Below, in pieces: positions 1 to 6,858 of a DNA stretch of 14,649 nucleotides. The notes under the pieces are model-generated. The model did not search any database. It saw only the letters and a program-made list of their open reading frames with translations, and was not told the origin of the DNA. Every line of letters begins with the position of its first letter. Position 1 is the stretch's first letter. The translations under genes were made by a program, and so were the position numbers. Where the stretch lies: positions 1-14,649 of the forward strand of contig CAZRGM010000045.1 of NCBI GenBank assembly GCA_964599635.1, written 5' to 3'. This DNA is from WJMT01 sp964599635. Its GTDB lineage: Bacteria; Acidobacteriota; Aminicenantia; Aminicenantales; Aminicenantaceae.

Positions 1-37
1 ATTTTAATCGCCATTTTTTTACCATTGAGGCAAGCCG

Positions 38-147
38 ATCTCACTGCATCTGCTTCGTTATAGGGCATTCGCAGTGAAAGACCACGACTTCATGCCCTAT
101 GCCTCGCATCTACAGTTAGCTCGAATCGTGAATAATCCAGGTTAAAT
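38..147 (+). repeat. 110-base dispersed repeat with hairpin, left copy
   Basis: This stretch matches the reverse complement of 14540-14649 over 110 bases without a net gap. By hand alignment I count about 14 differences, so identity is near 87%. Inside it, ATAGGGCAT (60-68) is the perfect reverse complement of ATGCCCTAT (92-100), and TGAA (74-77) can pair with TTCA (89-92) within the loop. The copy ends in a tail, GTGAATAATCCAGG, that also appears alone near 12940. No open reading frame in it looks coding. It lies just downstream of the last gene of the receptor operon. I cannot name a family, and bases 1-37 may or may not belong to it. Confidence 0.85.
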
Positions 148-168
148 CAAAAAAATGATTTTATTCAC
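128..168. repeat. AT-rich inverted repeat at the operon end
   Basis: GTGAATAA (128-135) is the reverse complement of TTATTCAC (161-168). Inside it AAATCA (144-149) pairs with TGATTT (156-161) around six A's. The element overlaps the tail of the 110-base repeat and the stop codon of the gene ending at 165. It could weakly terminate minus-strand transcription, but the stem is AT-rich and no clean T-tract follows it, so I do not call it a terminator. Confidence 0.35.
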
Positions 169-1178
169 AAATTCAAAAAATAGATAGCATGGATCGCTTT
201 GATGGCTCTATCTGAGAAAAAATCAGGTGCCGGAAATAGGCGGAATCTCCCTCCTTCCTTACCTTTTCCTTCATCTATCAAAAGAAAATCGCGATAATCA
301 TTTCTATTAAAAACTTCACTAAAAGAAAGTGTGATCCGGTATCCATCCACCGCTGTTAAAAAGAAATAGCCTGACTTTAAACTCATCTCATCATTTTTAA
401 AATAATTTGATAATAAAGATTTGAGCAACCTCCCTTTGAAATCATGGACTCCGTGAAATCCCCTCCCTCTCCCATAAAATATGCTGGGATAAGTTCTCTG
501 GGGATCAACATGATCAATGTCTCGGATGTTATCGATGACTTCTTTGTTTTCGTACAAGTCAATACTCTCAGAATACAATGGTGAAATGTCCCTATCTCCT
601 TTAAAATCAAGAGGGGGAGTCATCACTGTGATCTTAAAAGGCTGTTCAATATTCCTTATTGTTAAAAAGTCATCCCCACAGACCAGTTTCATCTTTGTGG
701 GAAGAGGCCATTTTTGATCCGTTTTAGTCGGCAGTATGGGAGAAACATGAGTGGCAATCAATATTTTATGAAGATTGGCCGGGTAATATATCTCTCCCCA
801 GCTGATAACAACCTTCTCCCCCTTTTTATTTTCAACAACGACAATAAGGTCAACAACCGGAGCAAATTCTCCTTTATTCCTTTTATTCACATACCGTTCC
901 TCAAGAATATCAAAGATTGAAAACCCATCGTACCTGTAAGCTCCTATAAACTTTATGCCATCACCTTGCTTGACTTCGACTTCTCTCACCAAAACCGATC
1001 GTTTTCTCAATTTCTCCAATTGGACAACACCTGGATTTTCAACTTCCCCACCTACATAAATTTCAGGGCCTTGGAGAGTGTATGTCTTTGAATTATCATA
1101 AAAATTATTGTTCTCTTGAACAGCCCAAACAGAGGGCCAAAAGAGTAAAATCAAAAAAATTTGGAATGTCTTTTTCAT
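165..1178 (-). CDS. exported protein with two molybdopterin-binding-like half domains
   Basis: The 337-residue product starts with a clear signal peptide (residues 1-19, ending near SVWA), so it should act in the periplasm or at the outer membrane. Two regions share a pattern. Residues about 35-185 contain GAYRYDGFSIFDIL and a later KKGEKVVISWGEIYY. Residues about 232-337 contain HGVHDFKGRLLKSLL, then AVDGYRITLSFSEVF, and end in RFRLFPAPDFFSDRAIKAI. This layout resembles the oxidoreductase molybdopterin-binding (sulfite-oxidase-like) fold. The only cysteine is Cys167, outside the position of the metal-ligating cysteine of sulfite oxidases, so I doubt catalysis and favour a binding or delivery role. 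The start overlaps the receptor stop as ATGA, implying translational coupling and shared control by the upstream riboswitch. The fold call is by pattern only; a purely structural role is possible. Confidence 0.7.
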   Translation of the reverse strand: MKKTFQIFLILLFWPSVWAVQENNNFYDNSKTYTLQGPEIYVGGEVENPGVVQLEKLRKRSVLVREVEVKQGDGIKFIGAYRYDGFSIFDILEERYVNKRNKGEFAPVVDLIVVVENKKGEKVVISWGEIYYPANLHKILIATHVSPILPTKTDQKWPLPTKMKLVCGDDFLTIRNIEQPFKITVMTPPLDFKGDRDISPLYSESIDLYENKEVIDNIRDIDHVDPQRTYPSIFYGRGRGFHGVHDFKGRLLKSLLSNYFKNDEMSLKSGYFFLTAVDGYRITLSFSEVFNRNDYRDFLLIDEGKGKEGGRFRLFPAPDFFSDRAIKAIHAIYFLNL

Positions 1179-3082
1179 GACCTTTTTTCTCCTATTTTAA
1201 CATGAACTCCTAAACTCAATGTTCTTGCTTTCATGGGATAACCAGGTTCTGTAAAATAATCCATATTGAGAAGGTTCTCCGCTTTTAAATACAAAACAAT
1301 ATTGGAAAACACTTTCTTGACTGTAGCGTTCAAAAGAAAATATCCAGGTATTTTTAATTCACCATCCTGAAATAGAGCTTGAGATTGAGAAACTGCCATT
1401 CCCCAGGTAGAAATAGAAAAACCCTTCATTTCATCCGTATTTATAAAAAAATTAAATTGAGATCTGGGAGTATAGTCCAGGGGTTCTCCGTTGTCTTTGT
1501 TTTTCGTGTCCAAATAAGTATAGTTTAAAGCCATCTCAAAGACCGATAGCTTTTTAGAAAGACCAAGTTCAAATCCTTTTATTTCAGCCTCTCCAATATT
1601 ATCATAACTGCTGTAGCCCGTAGGAAGTCTTATGGAATTGATAAGATCCTTCACTCTACTGTAAAAAACAGCCCCATTTAAAACCATATTTTTTTCAATG
1701 GTAAATCCTATTTCATAGTTTTGTCCTATCTCCTCTGTTAAGTTAGGATTCCCAGATGAAGTACTGTAAAGTGATTTCATGGAAGGGAATCTTGCTTTTC
1801 TGGAGAGGCTCACAGTAAAATCCATCCAGTCCTCAGGATTGTATTTAAATCCTATAATCGGATTGACTGAAATCTTGTTAGAACCTGTCTTTTTATCTAA
1901 ATAATCAAAGCTGATCCCGCCTATCAATTTTATTCTTCCTGATAACATGATGTGGTCCTCAATTCCTGCTGAATAGGTGTTTTGATAGACTTCTTCCCAT
2001 TCACTGCCCACATCATCCTGGGTGTCCACATGATCCTTTTTGGCATTGAAACTGAGATTCAATCTGTTGTTTCTGTTTAACGGAATATTCCCGATTATAT
2101 AGCTCCCCAAAGAATAATTTTTATAAGTCGACTCCCACATGATACTGGAAAAACTGTTGTTTTTATACGCATCTAGAATATTGAAATGCCGGACATAATA
2201 ATTTCTCAATTTTAAAGTGCCTTTATTAAAAAGAGAAAAGGTCCCTCCTAAATTGAGCTGCAGTCTCTGCCAGTCATTAAATCTCCAAAATCTCTCTTTG
2301 TAGTACTCTGTAGCGGCAGGAATTCCATATTCAGAATTGAAATAAGAAACCTCAGCCAAAATTTCACTTTGAGTCCCTGGGTAATAGAACATTTTTCCTG
2401 TGAAATTCATTTTCTTATAGTCACTGTTGCCTCTAATCTTTCGCTCTCCGTTCTCCGACCAATAGAATCCATCTGAGCTGTCATAAGAGGCATTACCCAG
2501 AAAAGAAAAGTTTTTAAATAATAATTTTCCTGATCCTGATAAATAGGCCGTGCTGTTCTCTGATATCTGAGAACTCAGAGAAAAAGAATTATCCTTCGGC
2601 CTTTTAGTGACCACATTGACAATCCCGCCAAGTGTATTCGGTCCATAGAGCACAGAACTGGCTCCTCTAATGACTTTGATACTTTCAATTTCCTCAGCGG
2701 ATAAACCCTTAAGGTCAAAAGAATTAAAATACGGTTCATAGACGGGTATTCCGTCATAGAGAAGGGTAATCCGTTTGCTTTCAAATCCACGGATTTTCAA
2801 CTTAGCTTCATTTTTATTTCCTTCAGTAACATAAATCCCGGTGGTGTAATTGATGATATCTGACAAATTCTTAGAAGCTGCCTCTTCAATCTTTGTTGAT
2901 TGAATGATCGTCACTTTTGAAAGGGGAAGTTCTTTGGGAGCTTTCGCTGTAACCACAATCTCTTCGGTGATCTTTTGTTCTTTCTGATTCGCTTTCTCCT
3001 GTTTGTTTTGAGAAAACAGAGTCAAGGGAACCATAAAAGCTAAAAACGGGATAAAAAGAATTTTTAAGACAAATCTCTTCAT
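1175..3082 (-). CDS. TonB-dependent outer-membrane receptor
   Basis: I start the 635-residue protein at the ATG at 3082, because GGAG lies six bases before it and a signal peptide follows (MKRFVLKILF... to LFSQ). The frame stays open upstream to 3145, but that stretch is riboswitch RNA. After the signal come a TonB-box-like EEIVVTA and a plug domain with IRGFESKRITLLYDGIPVYE and VIRGASSVLYGPNTLGGIVN. A long beta-barrel with alternating aromatic strands follows, including EIGQNYEIGF and the late YLKAENLLNMDY. The family imports scarce ligands such as metal chelates or vitamins using TonB-ExbBD energy; none of those energising genes is in the window. The Moco-type riboswitch in its leader and the molybdopterin-fold partner downstream suggest a molybdenum-, tungsten- or cofactor-related ligand, but the barrel itself does not reveal it. 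Confidence 0.93.
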   Translation of the reverse strand: MKRFVLKILFIPFLAFMVPLTLFSQNKQEKANQKEQKITEEIVVTAKAPKELPLSKVTIIQSTKIEEAASKNLSDIINYTTGIYVTEGNKNEAKLKIRGFESKRITLLYDGIPVYEPYFNSFDLKGLSAEEIESIKVIRGASSVLYGPNTLGGIVNVVTKRPKDNSFSLSSQISENSTAYLSGSGKLLFKNFSFLGNASYDSSDGFYWSENGERKIRGNSDYKKMNFTGKMFYYPGTQSEILAEVSYFNSEYGIPAATEYYKERFWRFNDWQRLQLNLGGTFSLFNKGTLKLRNYYVRHFNILDAYKNNSFSSIMWESTYKNYSLGSYIIGNIPLNRNNRLNLSFNAKKDHVDTQDDVGSEWEEVYQNTYSAGIEDHIMLSGRIKLIGGISFDYLDKKTGSNKISVNPIIGFKYNPEDWMDFTVSLSRKARFPSMKSLYSTSSGNPNLTEEIGQNYEIGFTIEKNMVLNGAVFYSRVKDLINSIRLPTGYSSYDNIGEAEIKGFELGLSKKLSVFEMALNYTYLDTKNKDNGEPLDYTPRSQFNFFINTDEMKGFSISTWGMAVSQSQALFQDGELKIPGYFLLNATVKKVFSNIVLYLKAENLLNMDYFTEPGYPMKARTLSLGVHVKIGEKRS

Positions 3083-3088
3083 TAAAAT

Positions 3089-3187
3089 CTCCTTTCCAAA
3101 CACGGGAGGTTTGGCCGTTTCCAGCCAAGCCCTATCGGTCAGCATTCATAGCAGGAGCCTTAGAAATACTGACTCGGAGTTGGGCTG
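3089..3187 (-). promoter_or_regulatory. molybdenum/tungsten cofactor (Moco-type) riboswitch
   Basis: Read on the minus strand, AGCCC (3186-3182) pairs with GGGCT (3132-3128). Inside, after ACTCCGA, GTCAGTATT (3173-3165) pairs with AATGCTGAC (3146-3138) with one G-U. This stem is capped by CTAAG (3163-3159) and TATG (3150-3147), the core of the 11-nucleotide GAAA-tetraloop receptor, plus a small GC-TCCT-GC hairpin. Next comes TTGGCTG-GAAA-CGGCCAA (3128-3111), a stem closed by the matching GAAA tetraloop. Last, CTCC (3108-3105) can pair with GGAG (3092-3089), the ribosome-binding site of the receptor gene, so translation could be switched. Tetraloop plus receptor and the CTCCGA and CCTCCCGTG blocks fit what I recall of the Moco RNA family. 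Short members lacking one stem have been linked to tungsten cofactor. I cannot decide between the two metals. Confidence 0.85.
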
Positions 3188-3188
3188 A

Positions 3189-3217
3189 ATCATAGCATAT
3201 TAAAATGAAAATGAAAA
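3189..3217 (-). promoter_or_regulatory. possible promoter of the riboswitch-receptor operon
   Basis: On the minus strand TTTTCA (3217-3212) and TATGAT (3194-3189) are 17 bases apart and match four and five of six sigma-70 consensus positions. Transcription would start near 3182, which just clips the outermost riboswitch stem. An overlapping TAATAT (3202-3197) would start near 3190 and keep the whole stem. The true start is therefore ambiguous. Confidence 0.4.
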
Positions 3218-3247
3218 GGAAAAATCAAAATGAAAATAAAAAAAATT
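3202..3247. repeat. A-rich degenerate AAAATG-type tract
   Basis: The plus strand reads as imperfect repeats of AAAATG, with variants AAAAGG and AAATC, ending in a run of A's. It is almost pure A/G with few C/T. It lies directly upstream of the riboswitch promoter and could act as an UP-like or bent-DNA element. No binding motif is recognisable. Confidence 0.5.
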
Positions 3248-3556
3248 TCTGTATATCATTTTGTCTTAATTTTTTGATTGATAGTTTTCCACGATTTTTG
3301 TGAAAAAGTTTGTTAAAAAGTCCAAGGAATATTTTTTAATTGATTGATTTTCCTAACATTACCGTAATCTGCACAATATTCGGGCATTTCACTTGTGAAC
3401 TCGAACCTTTCATTCATACCTTAATGAATCAACATAATCATCTGCCGCAGCTTCTGGGAATAAAGCCCACTTGGCAAACTGTTTGAACAGCATCACCACA
3501 ATCCCTGATTACCTCCATTGAAGCTATTTTAAACGATTGTTTTCCAGGCTGACTTT
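3248..3556. other. intergenic stretch, mostly unexplained
   Basis: This is the rest of the 474-base gap between the methyltransferase and receptor genes. It holds an AT-rich half (3248-3360), a small palindrome TTCACTTGTGAA (3388-3399), a possible 27-codon ORF (3410-3493) and an inverted repeat, CTGTT-TG-AACAG on the minus strand at 3479-3490 in outline. I see no tRNA, no transposase remnant and no convincing terminator for the nuo-side operon. Confidence 0.5.
3410..3493 (-). CDS. possible 27-residue small ORF
   Basis: ATG at 3493 opens 27 codons ending at TGA (3410-3412). The peptide begins MLFKQFAKWALFPE and ends DDYVDSLRYE, a composition more protein-like than its surroundings. A GGAGG sits 18 bases before the ATG and 12 before an in-frame GTG, so spacing is poor for the ATG. 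An in-frame TAA lies just upstream. It could be a real small protein, the remnant of a larger gene, or chance. I recognise no family. Confidence 0.2.
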   Translation of the reverse strand: MLFKQFAKWALFPEAAADDYVDSLRYE

Positions 3557-4438
3557 TTATTGAGTGAGACTATCCAGCGGCACTTTGGTATCCGGATTCC
3601 GAACAGCTTCCCAGGCTATTTTTTGGCCTGAGCAATCCACTTCCGCCTGCCCGCGCATAATATCCCCCTTGATTTTTCCATTTAAAGCACAGACGAGTTT
3701 AGGAGACTCAAGTTTAAAAAAGAACTCATCACCCTTTAGCTTCTCCTCTAAGACTTTCCATCCCTCTTCATCGCTCATGACTTTCCCTTGAGGCAACTGA
3801 AAGACCTGATCAAACCTTATGGTGACTTCCAGAGGAAGCTTATCAATCTTCAATGCCCATTCGCCGGTAACATTTGCAGGAACCATCCAGTAATAAACCG
3901 AATGGGCTTCATCTTCAATAAAGATCATGGAGTCTTTATCCGGAATCCATTCATTCATATTGAAGTCATGAGAGATAACCCTGGTTCCGGGTTTCACATA
4001 AGTTAAGATTTTCGGGCGGAGTCTGAGGTTTACGGATGGAAGAAGATACATAGTGATAACCGTGGCTTCAGTCAAATCAGTTTCAAATAAGTCCTGCTCA
4101 TAAAAATCTACAAGATGATCCACTCCCGCTATCTGGGCATTCCGTATGGACTCGCGGATGCGTTCTGGATTCAGATCGACTCCGTAAGCCTCGATTCCGT
4201 ATTGAACCGCAGCGTTGATGGGAATCCGGCCGTCCCCGCATCCCAGATCTAAGAGAACATCCCCCTCCTTGAGTTCAGCCAGCCTGAACATCTCCTCCAT
4301 AACCTGAACGGGTGTTGAAACATAGGGAACATCCAAAGCATCTTCATTGAATGGAGCCGGTTCTTCTCCACAGCTTTGGGAGAAAAACACCCAAAGAAAA
4401 ATTAAAAAAATTATCTTCAAAATATTTGTTTTCTTCAT
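3557..4438 (-). CDS. SAM-dependent methyltransferase with N-terminal signal sequence
   Basis: The 293-residue protein has a class I methyltransferase core. DVPYVSTP (residues 36-43) precedes the SAM-binding glycine motif DLGCGDGRI (64-72), and GVDLNP (86-91) supplies the acidic residue expected to bind the ribose. A second, beta-rich region (about 175-293) ends the protein. Residues 1-22 form a strongly hydrophobic signal (LKIIFLIFLWVFF), and Cys23 follows SQS, a poor but possible lipobox. An exported SAM enzyme is odd, because SAM is a cytosolic cofactor; the segment could instead be a membrane anchor. The start lies 12 bases after the hydrolase stop with GGGTGG between them, so the gene belongs to the nuo-side operon. 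The substrate cannot be told. Confidence 0.8.
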   Translation of the reverse strand: MKKTNILKIIFLIFLWVFFSQSCGEEPAPFNEDALDVPYVSTPVQVMEEMFRLAELKEGDVLLDLGCGDGRIPINAAVQYGIEAYGVDLNPERIRESIRNAQIAGVDHLVDFYEQDLFETDLTEATVITMYLLPSVNLRLRPKILTYVKPGTRVISHDFNMNEWIPDKDSMIFIEDEAHSVYYWMVPANVTGEWALKIDKLPLEVTIRFDQVFQLPQGKVMSDEEGWKVLEEKLKGDEFFFKLESPKLVCALNGKIKGDIMRGQAEVDCSGQKIAWEAVRNPDTKVPLDSLTQ

Positions 4439-4450
4439 CGGAAAACCACC

Positions 4451-5311
4451 CTAATCTGAATTATTAAGAGGACTGAATAAAAACTTTTTTTCAGACTTCA
4501 ATATAGTTCCGAAAAAATATTCAGGATCATGGTTTAAAGCTACAATCCAATTTTTCTTTACTGCCTGCTGCAGAAATTTTTCCTTACTTTCCAATGTTTT
4601 TACTGGATACAGGTCATAACTCATCACATAAGGCAGATTGACGTGAGAAGAAGTGGGAATCAGATCCCCCAAAAAATAAAGAATCTCCCCTTGAGATTCC
4701 ACTTTAACGATCTGGTGGAATAAAGTGTGTCCTTCGGCAAGAACCACCTGAACTCCTCTAATAACTTCGCTATTTCCTTCAACCAGACTCAGCTTCCCTT
4801 GCTGTTTAAGAGGAAGGAAGGAATTCTTATCATAACTGGGACGATCTCTGGCACCCGGATCCACAGCCTTTTCCCACTCTCCTCTTTGAATAACATATTT
4901 TGCATTTGGAAATGTAGGGACTAATTCACCCTTTTCATTTCTAGCTGTATTTCCTCCGCAGTGGTCAAAATGAAGATGGGTGTTTATCACATAATCAATA
5001 TCTTCTGGTGAATAGCCTTTTTGTTTAAGCTCTCCAACCAAACCGGGCTTTTGTTCGACTGAATAATATTCATACGCCTTTTTTTTCAGATTCTCTCCAA
5101 TTCCCGTATCCACTAACACAACCTTTTCAGAGGTGTCGATCAAGATAGAGTTAAGACCCAGTTTGATCCGATTTAAGGAGTCTGGCTTATAAACCTTTTC
5201 CCACAGGACTCTAGGAACCACTCCAAACATAGCCCCCCCATCCAGATAGAAAAAACCGTCTCTAAGACCGTGAACAATAAATTTTCCTATGGAAATTTTA
5301 TTTAGGCTCAT
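4451..5311 (-). CDS. metallo-beta-lactamase-fold hydrolase (lactonase-like)
   Basis: I start the protein at the ATG at 5311 (286 residues); the frame extends upstream to 5335 only through a TTG. The metal site is complete: HLHFDH (112-117) matches HxHxDH, followed by His195 in GHT, Asp216 in LGD and His261 in LNHDP. The order and the VLVDTGIG segment (65-72) resemble the lactonase and methyl-parathion-hydrolase branch of the superfamily, which cleaves esters and lactones with two zinc ions. No signal peptide is seen, so it should be cytosolic. It overlaps the nuoI end by 14 bases and must be translated with it. Nothing in complex I biology explains this neighbour, and its substrate is unknown. 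Confidence 0.85.
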   Translation of the reverse strand: MSLNKISIGKFIVHGLRDGFFYLDGGAMFGVVPRVLWEKVYKPDSLNRIKLGLNSILIDTSEKVVLVDTGIGENLKKKAYEYYSVEQKPGLVGELKQKGYSPEDIDYVINTHLHFDHCGGNTARNEKGELVPTFPNAKYVIQRGEWEKAVDPGARDRPSYDKNSFLPLKQQGKLSLVEGNSEVIRGVQVVLAEGHTLFHQIVKVESQGEILYFLGDLIPTSSHVNLPYVMSYDLYPVKTLESKEKFLQQAVKKNWIVALNHDPEYFFGTILKSEKKFLFSPLNNSD

Positions 5312-5783
5312 TTTTAAGAAGAAACTCCAAATCAAGCACCAGTTCTTCTCTGCTGTATTGGGCTAATTCCACCTTGCCCGTATCCATACGGATAGCATCT
5401 TCGGGGCAGGCTTCCACACAAAAACCGCAAAAACAGCACCGGGAAAGATCAATAGTAAAAACAGAGGGATACTTCTGTATCTCAGGGTCAGGATCTTCAG
5501 CGGCTTCAATATAAATACATTCAGAGGGACAAACCGTCTCACACAACATACAGGCCACACATCGGGGCATTCCGTTTTCCCTTTTCATAAGCCGATGAAG
5601 GCTTCGATGCCTTTCTGCGATCTCGCTTTCCTGCTCAGGATACTGAATTGTGAAGGCGCCCTTTCTTTTCGTCCTGATCCCGAACAGATTTAAAGTATGA
5701 AAGAACATATTGACGATAAAATGGCGCGCTGTGATAAGACTCCCTCTTATAATCTCAACGAAATAACCAAATAATCTCAACAT
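5298..5783 (-). CDS. nuoI: NADH-quinone oxidoreductase subunit I
   Basis: This 161-residue ferredoxin-like subunit carries two tetranuclear iron-sulfur clusters (N6a and N6b) that pass electrons from NuoG towards NuoB. The ligands are visible as two CxxCxxCxxxCP motifs: Cys75, 78, 81, 85 and Cys116, 119, 122, 126. The cross-over arrangement typical of 8Fe ferredoxins would let the last cysteine of each motif serve the other cluster. An amphipathic N-terminus (about 1-35) should lie against the membrane subunit NuoH. Length fits the bacterial family. The start is one base after the nuoH stop. Normally nuoJ follows; here a hydrolase gene overlaps the end instead. Confidence 0.96.
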   Translation of the reverse strand: MLRLFGYFVEIIRGSLITARHFIVNMFFHTLNLFGIRTKRKGAFTIQYPEQESEIAERHRSLHRLMKRENGMPRCVACMLCETVCPSECIYIEAAEDPDPEIQKYPSVFTIDLSRCCFCGFCVEACPEDAIRMDTGKVELAQYSREELVLDLEFLLKNEPK

Positions 5784-5784
5784 T

Positions 5785-6858
5785 TTATAGACTCATAAAT
5801 AAAGCCGTAGCCGCAATATTAAAAAGGCTTGCCGGTATCAAAAATTTCCATCCAAAATCCATCAGCTGATCATATCTGAATCTCGGATAAGTCCAGCGGA
5901 CTAATATCTGCATCCAGCAGAAAAAGAAAACTTTGAGATTAAACATGATGACCTGAAACAACACCACCACTCCATGAGGAAGTATCCACTCCCCTCCCCA
6001 TGGAAAATGGAATCCATCCTCAGCCAGCCAAGGAACATGATAACCTCCAAAAAACAGTGTGGTCAGGAGGCAGGCGATGATCAGGACTTTCATGAAATCA
6101 GTAAACATATAGAGACCGTATTTCAATCCTCCGTACTCGGTAAAAAATCCGACGATTTCCGACTCTCCTTCGGGAAGATCAAAAGGCACTCTTTCTGACT
6201 CTGCCATAGCAGCCATAAGAAAAATAATAAAGCCTAGAGGCTGAAGAAAAATGCCCCATTTAGGAAGCCAGCCGAAAAGAAGCCCACTCTGAAAACCTAC
6301 GATTTCAGAAAACTTAAGGGATGGAAAAACCATAACAATACCAATAAGAGATAATCCAAGAGCCACTTCATAGGAGATAAGCTGGGCAGATCCCCTCAGC
6401 CCTCCCAGCAGGGTCCATCTGTTATTGGAAACCCATCCGCTTAAGATGACTCCATATATGCTTAAAGCTAGAAAAGCCAGAACAAAAAGAAGTCCTACGC
6501 TGAGATCAACGACCTGCAGATTGATTTCTCTACCGCCTATCATCAGATGGCTGCCAAAGGGAATGGTGGAAATGGTTATGGCCACAAAAAAGAAAGAAAG
6601 GAAAGGAGCCAGATCATGAAGAAATCTTTTTGAAAAGGTGGGTGTAAAATCCTCTTTGGTCATCATCTTGATCGCATCAGCAAGCGGCTGAAAAAGGCCT
6701 AAGACTCGGATTCCAAAAAAATTTGCCCGGTTCGCTCCCACTCTATCTTGAATCACCGCACTTTCTTTTCTTTCTGCCCACGTTAAATAGAGTGAAAGCA
6801 AAAGAAACCAGATAATGGCAAAAATAAACTTCACCAGAACTATAAGTATTTCAGTCAT
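5785..6858 (-). CDS. nuoH: NADH-quinone oxidoreductase subunit H
   Basis: NuoH anchors the peripheral arm to the membrane and forms much of the quinone chamber. The 357 residues contain about eight hydrophobic segments. The family signatures are present: WAERKESAVIQDRVGANRA (28-46) near the N-terminus, and SERVPFDLPEGESEIVGFF (about 219-237), whose acidic loop faces the quinone site. ATGA overlap joins it to nuoG, and one base separates it from nuoI. Nothing suggests truncation. It is the only large membrane subunit here, since the antiporter-like L, M and N genes are missing. Confidence 0.97.
   Translation of the reverse strand: MTEILIVLVKFIFAIIWFLLLSLYLTWAERKESAVIQDRVGANRANFFGIRVLGLFQPLADAIKMMTKEDFTPTFSKRFLHDLAPFLSFFFVAITISTIPFGSHLMIGGREINLQVVDLSVGLLFVLAFLALSIYGVILSGWVSNNRWTLLGGLRGSAQLISYEVALGLSLIGIVMVFPSLKFSEIVGFQSGLLFGWLPKWGIFLQPLGFIIFLMAAMAESERVPFDLPEGESEIVGFFTEYGGLKYGLYMFTDFMKVLIIACLLTTLFFGGYHVPWLAEDGFHFPWGGEWILPHGVVVLFQVIMFNLKVFFFCWMQILVRWTYPRFRYDQLMDFGWKFLIPASLFNIAATALFMSL

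Noticed and set aside
38..147. The end repeats as inverted termini of one 14-kb transposon
   Set aside because: There is no transposase or cargo-type gene, the content is core metabolism, and a third partial copy lies inside the window.
3083..3145. N-terminal extension of the TonB receptor to an upstream ATG
   Set aside because: These codons are the riboswitch expression platform. A good ribosome-binding site and signal peptide begin at 3082.
3083..3190. Cobalamin riboswitch, the usual leader of TonB receptor genes
   Set aside because: The expected B12-box and its conserved neighbours are absent, while the GAAA tetraloop, its receptor and the CCTCCCGTG block fit the Moco family.
3202..3247. 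CRISPR or true tandem array in the A-rich tract
   Set aside because: Units are degenerate and only about six bases long, with no spacer structure.
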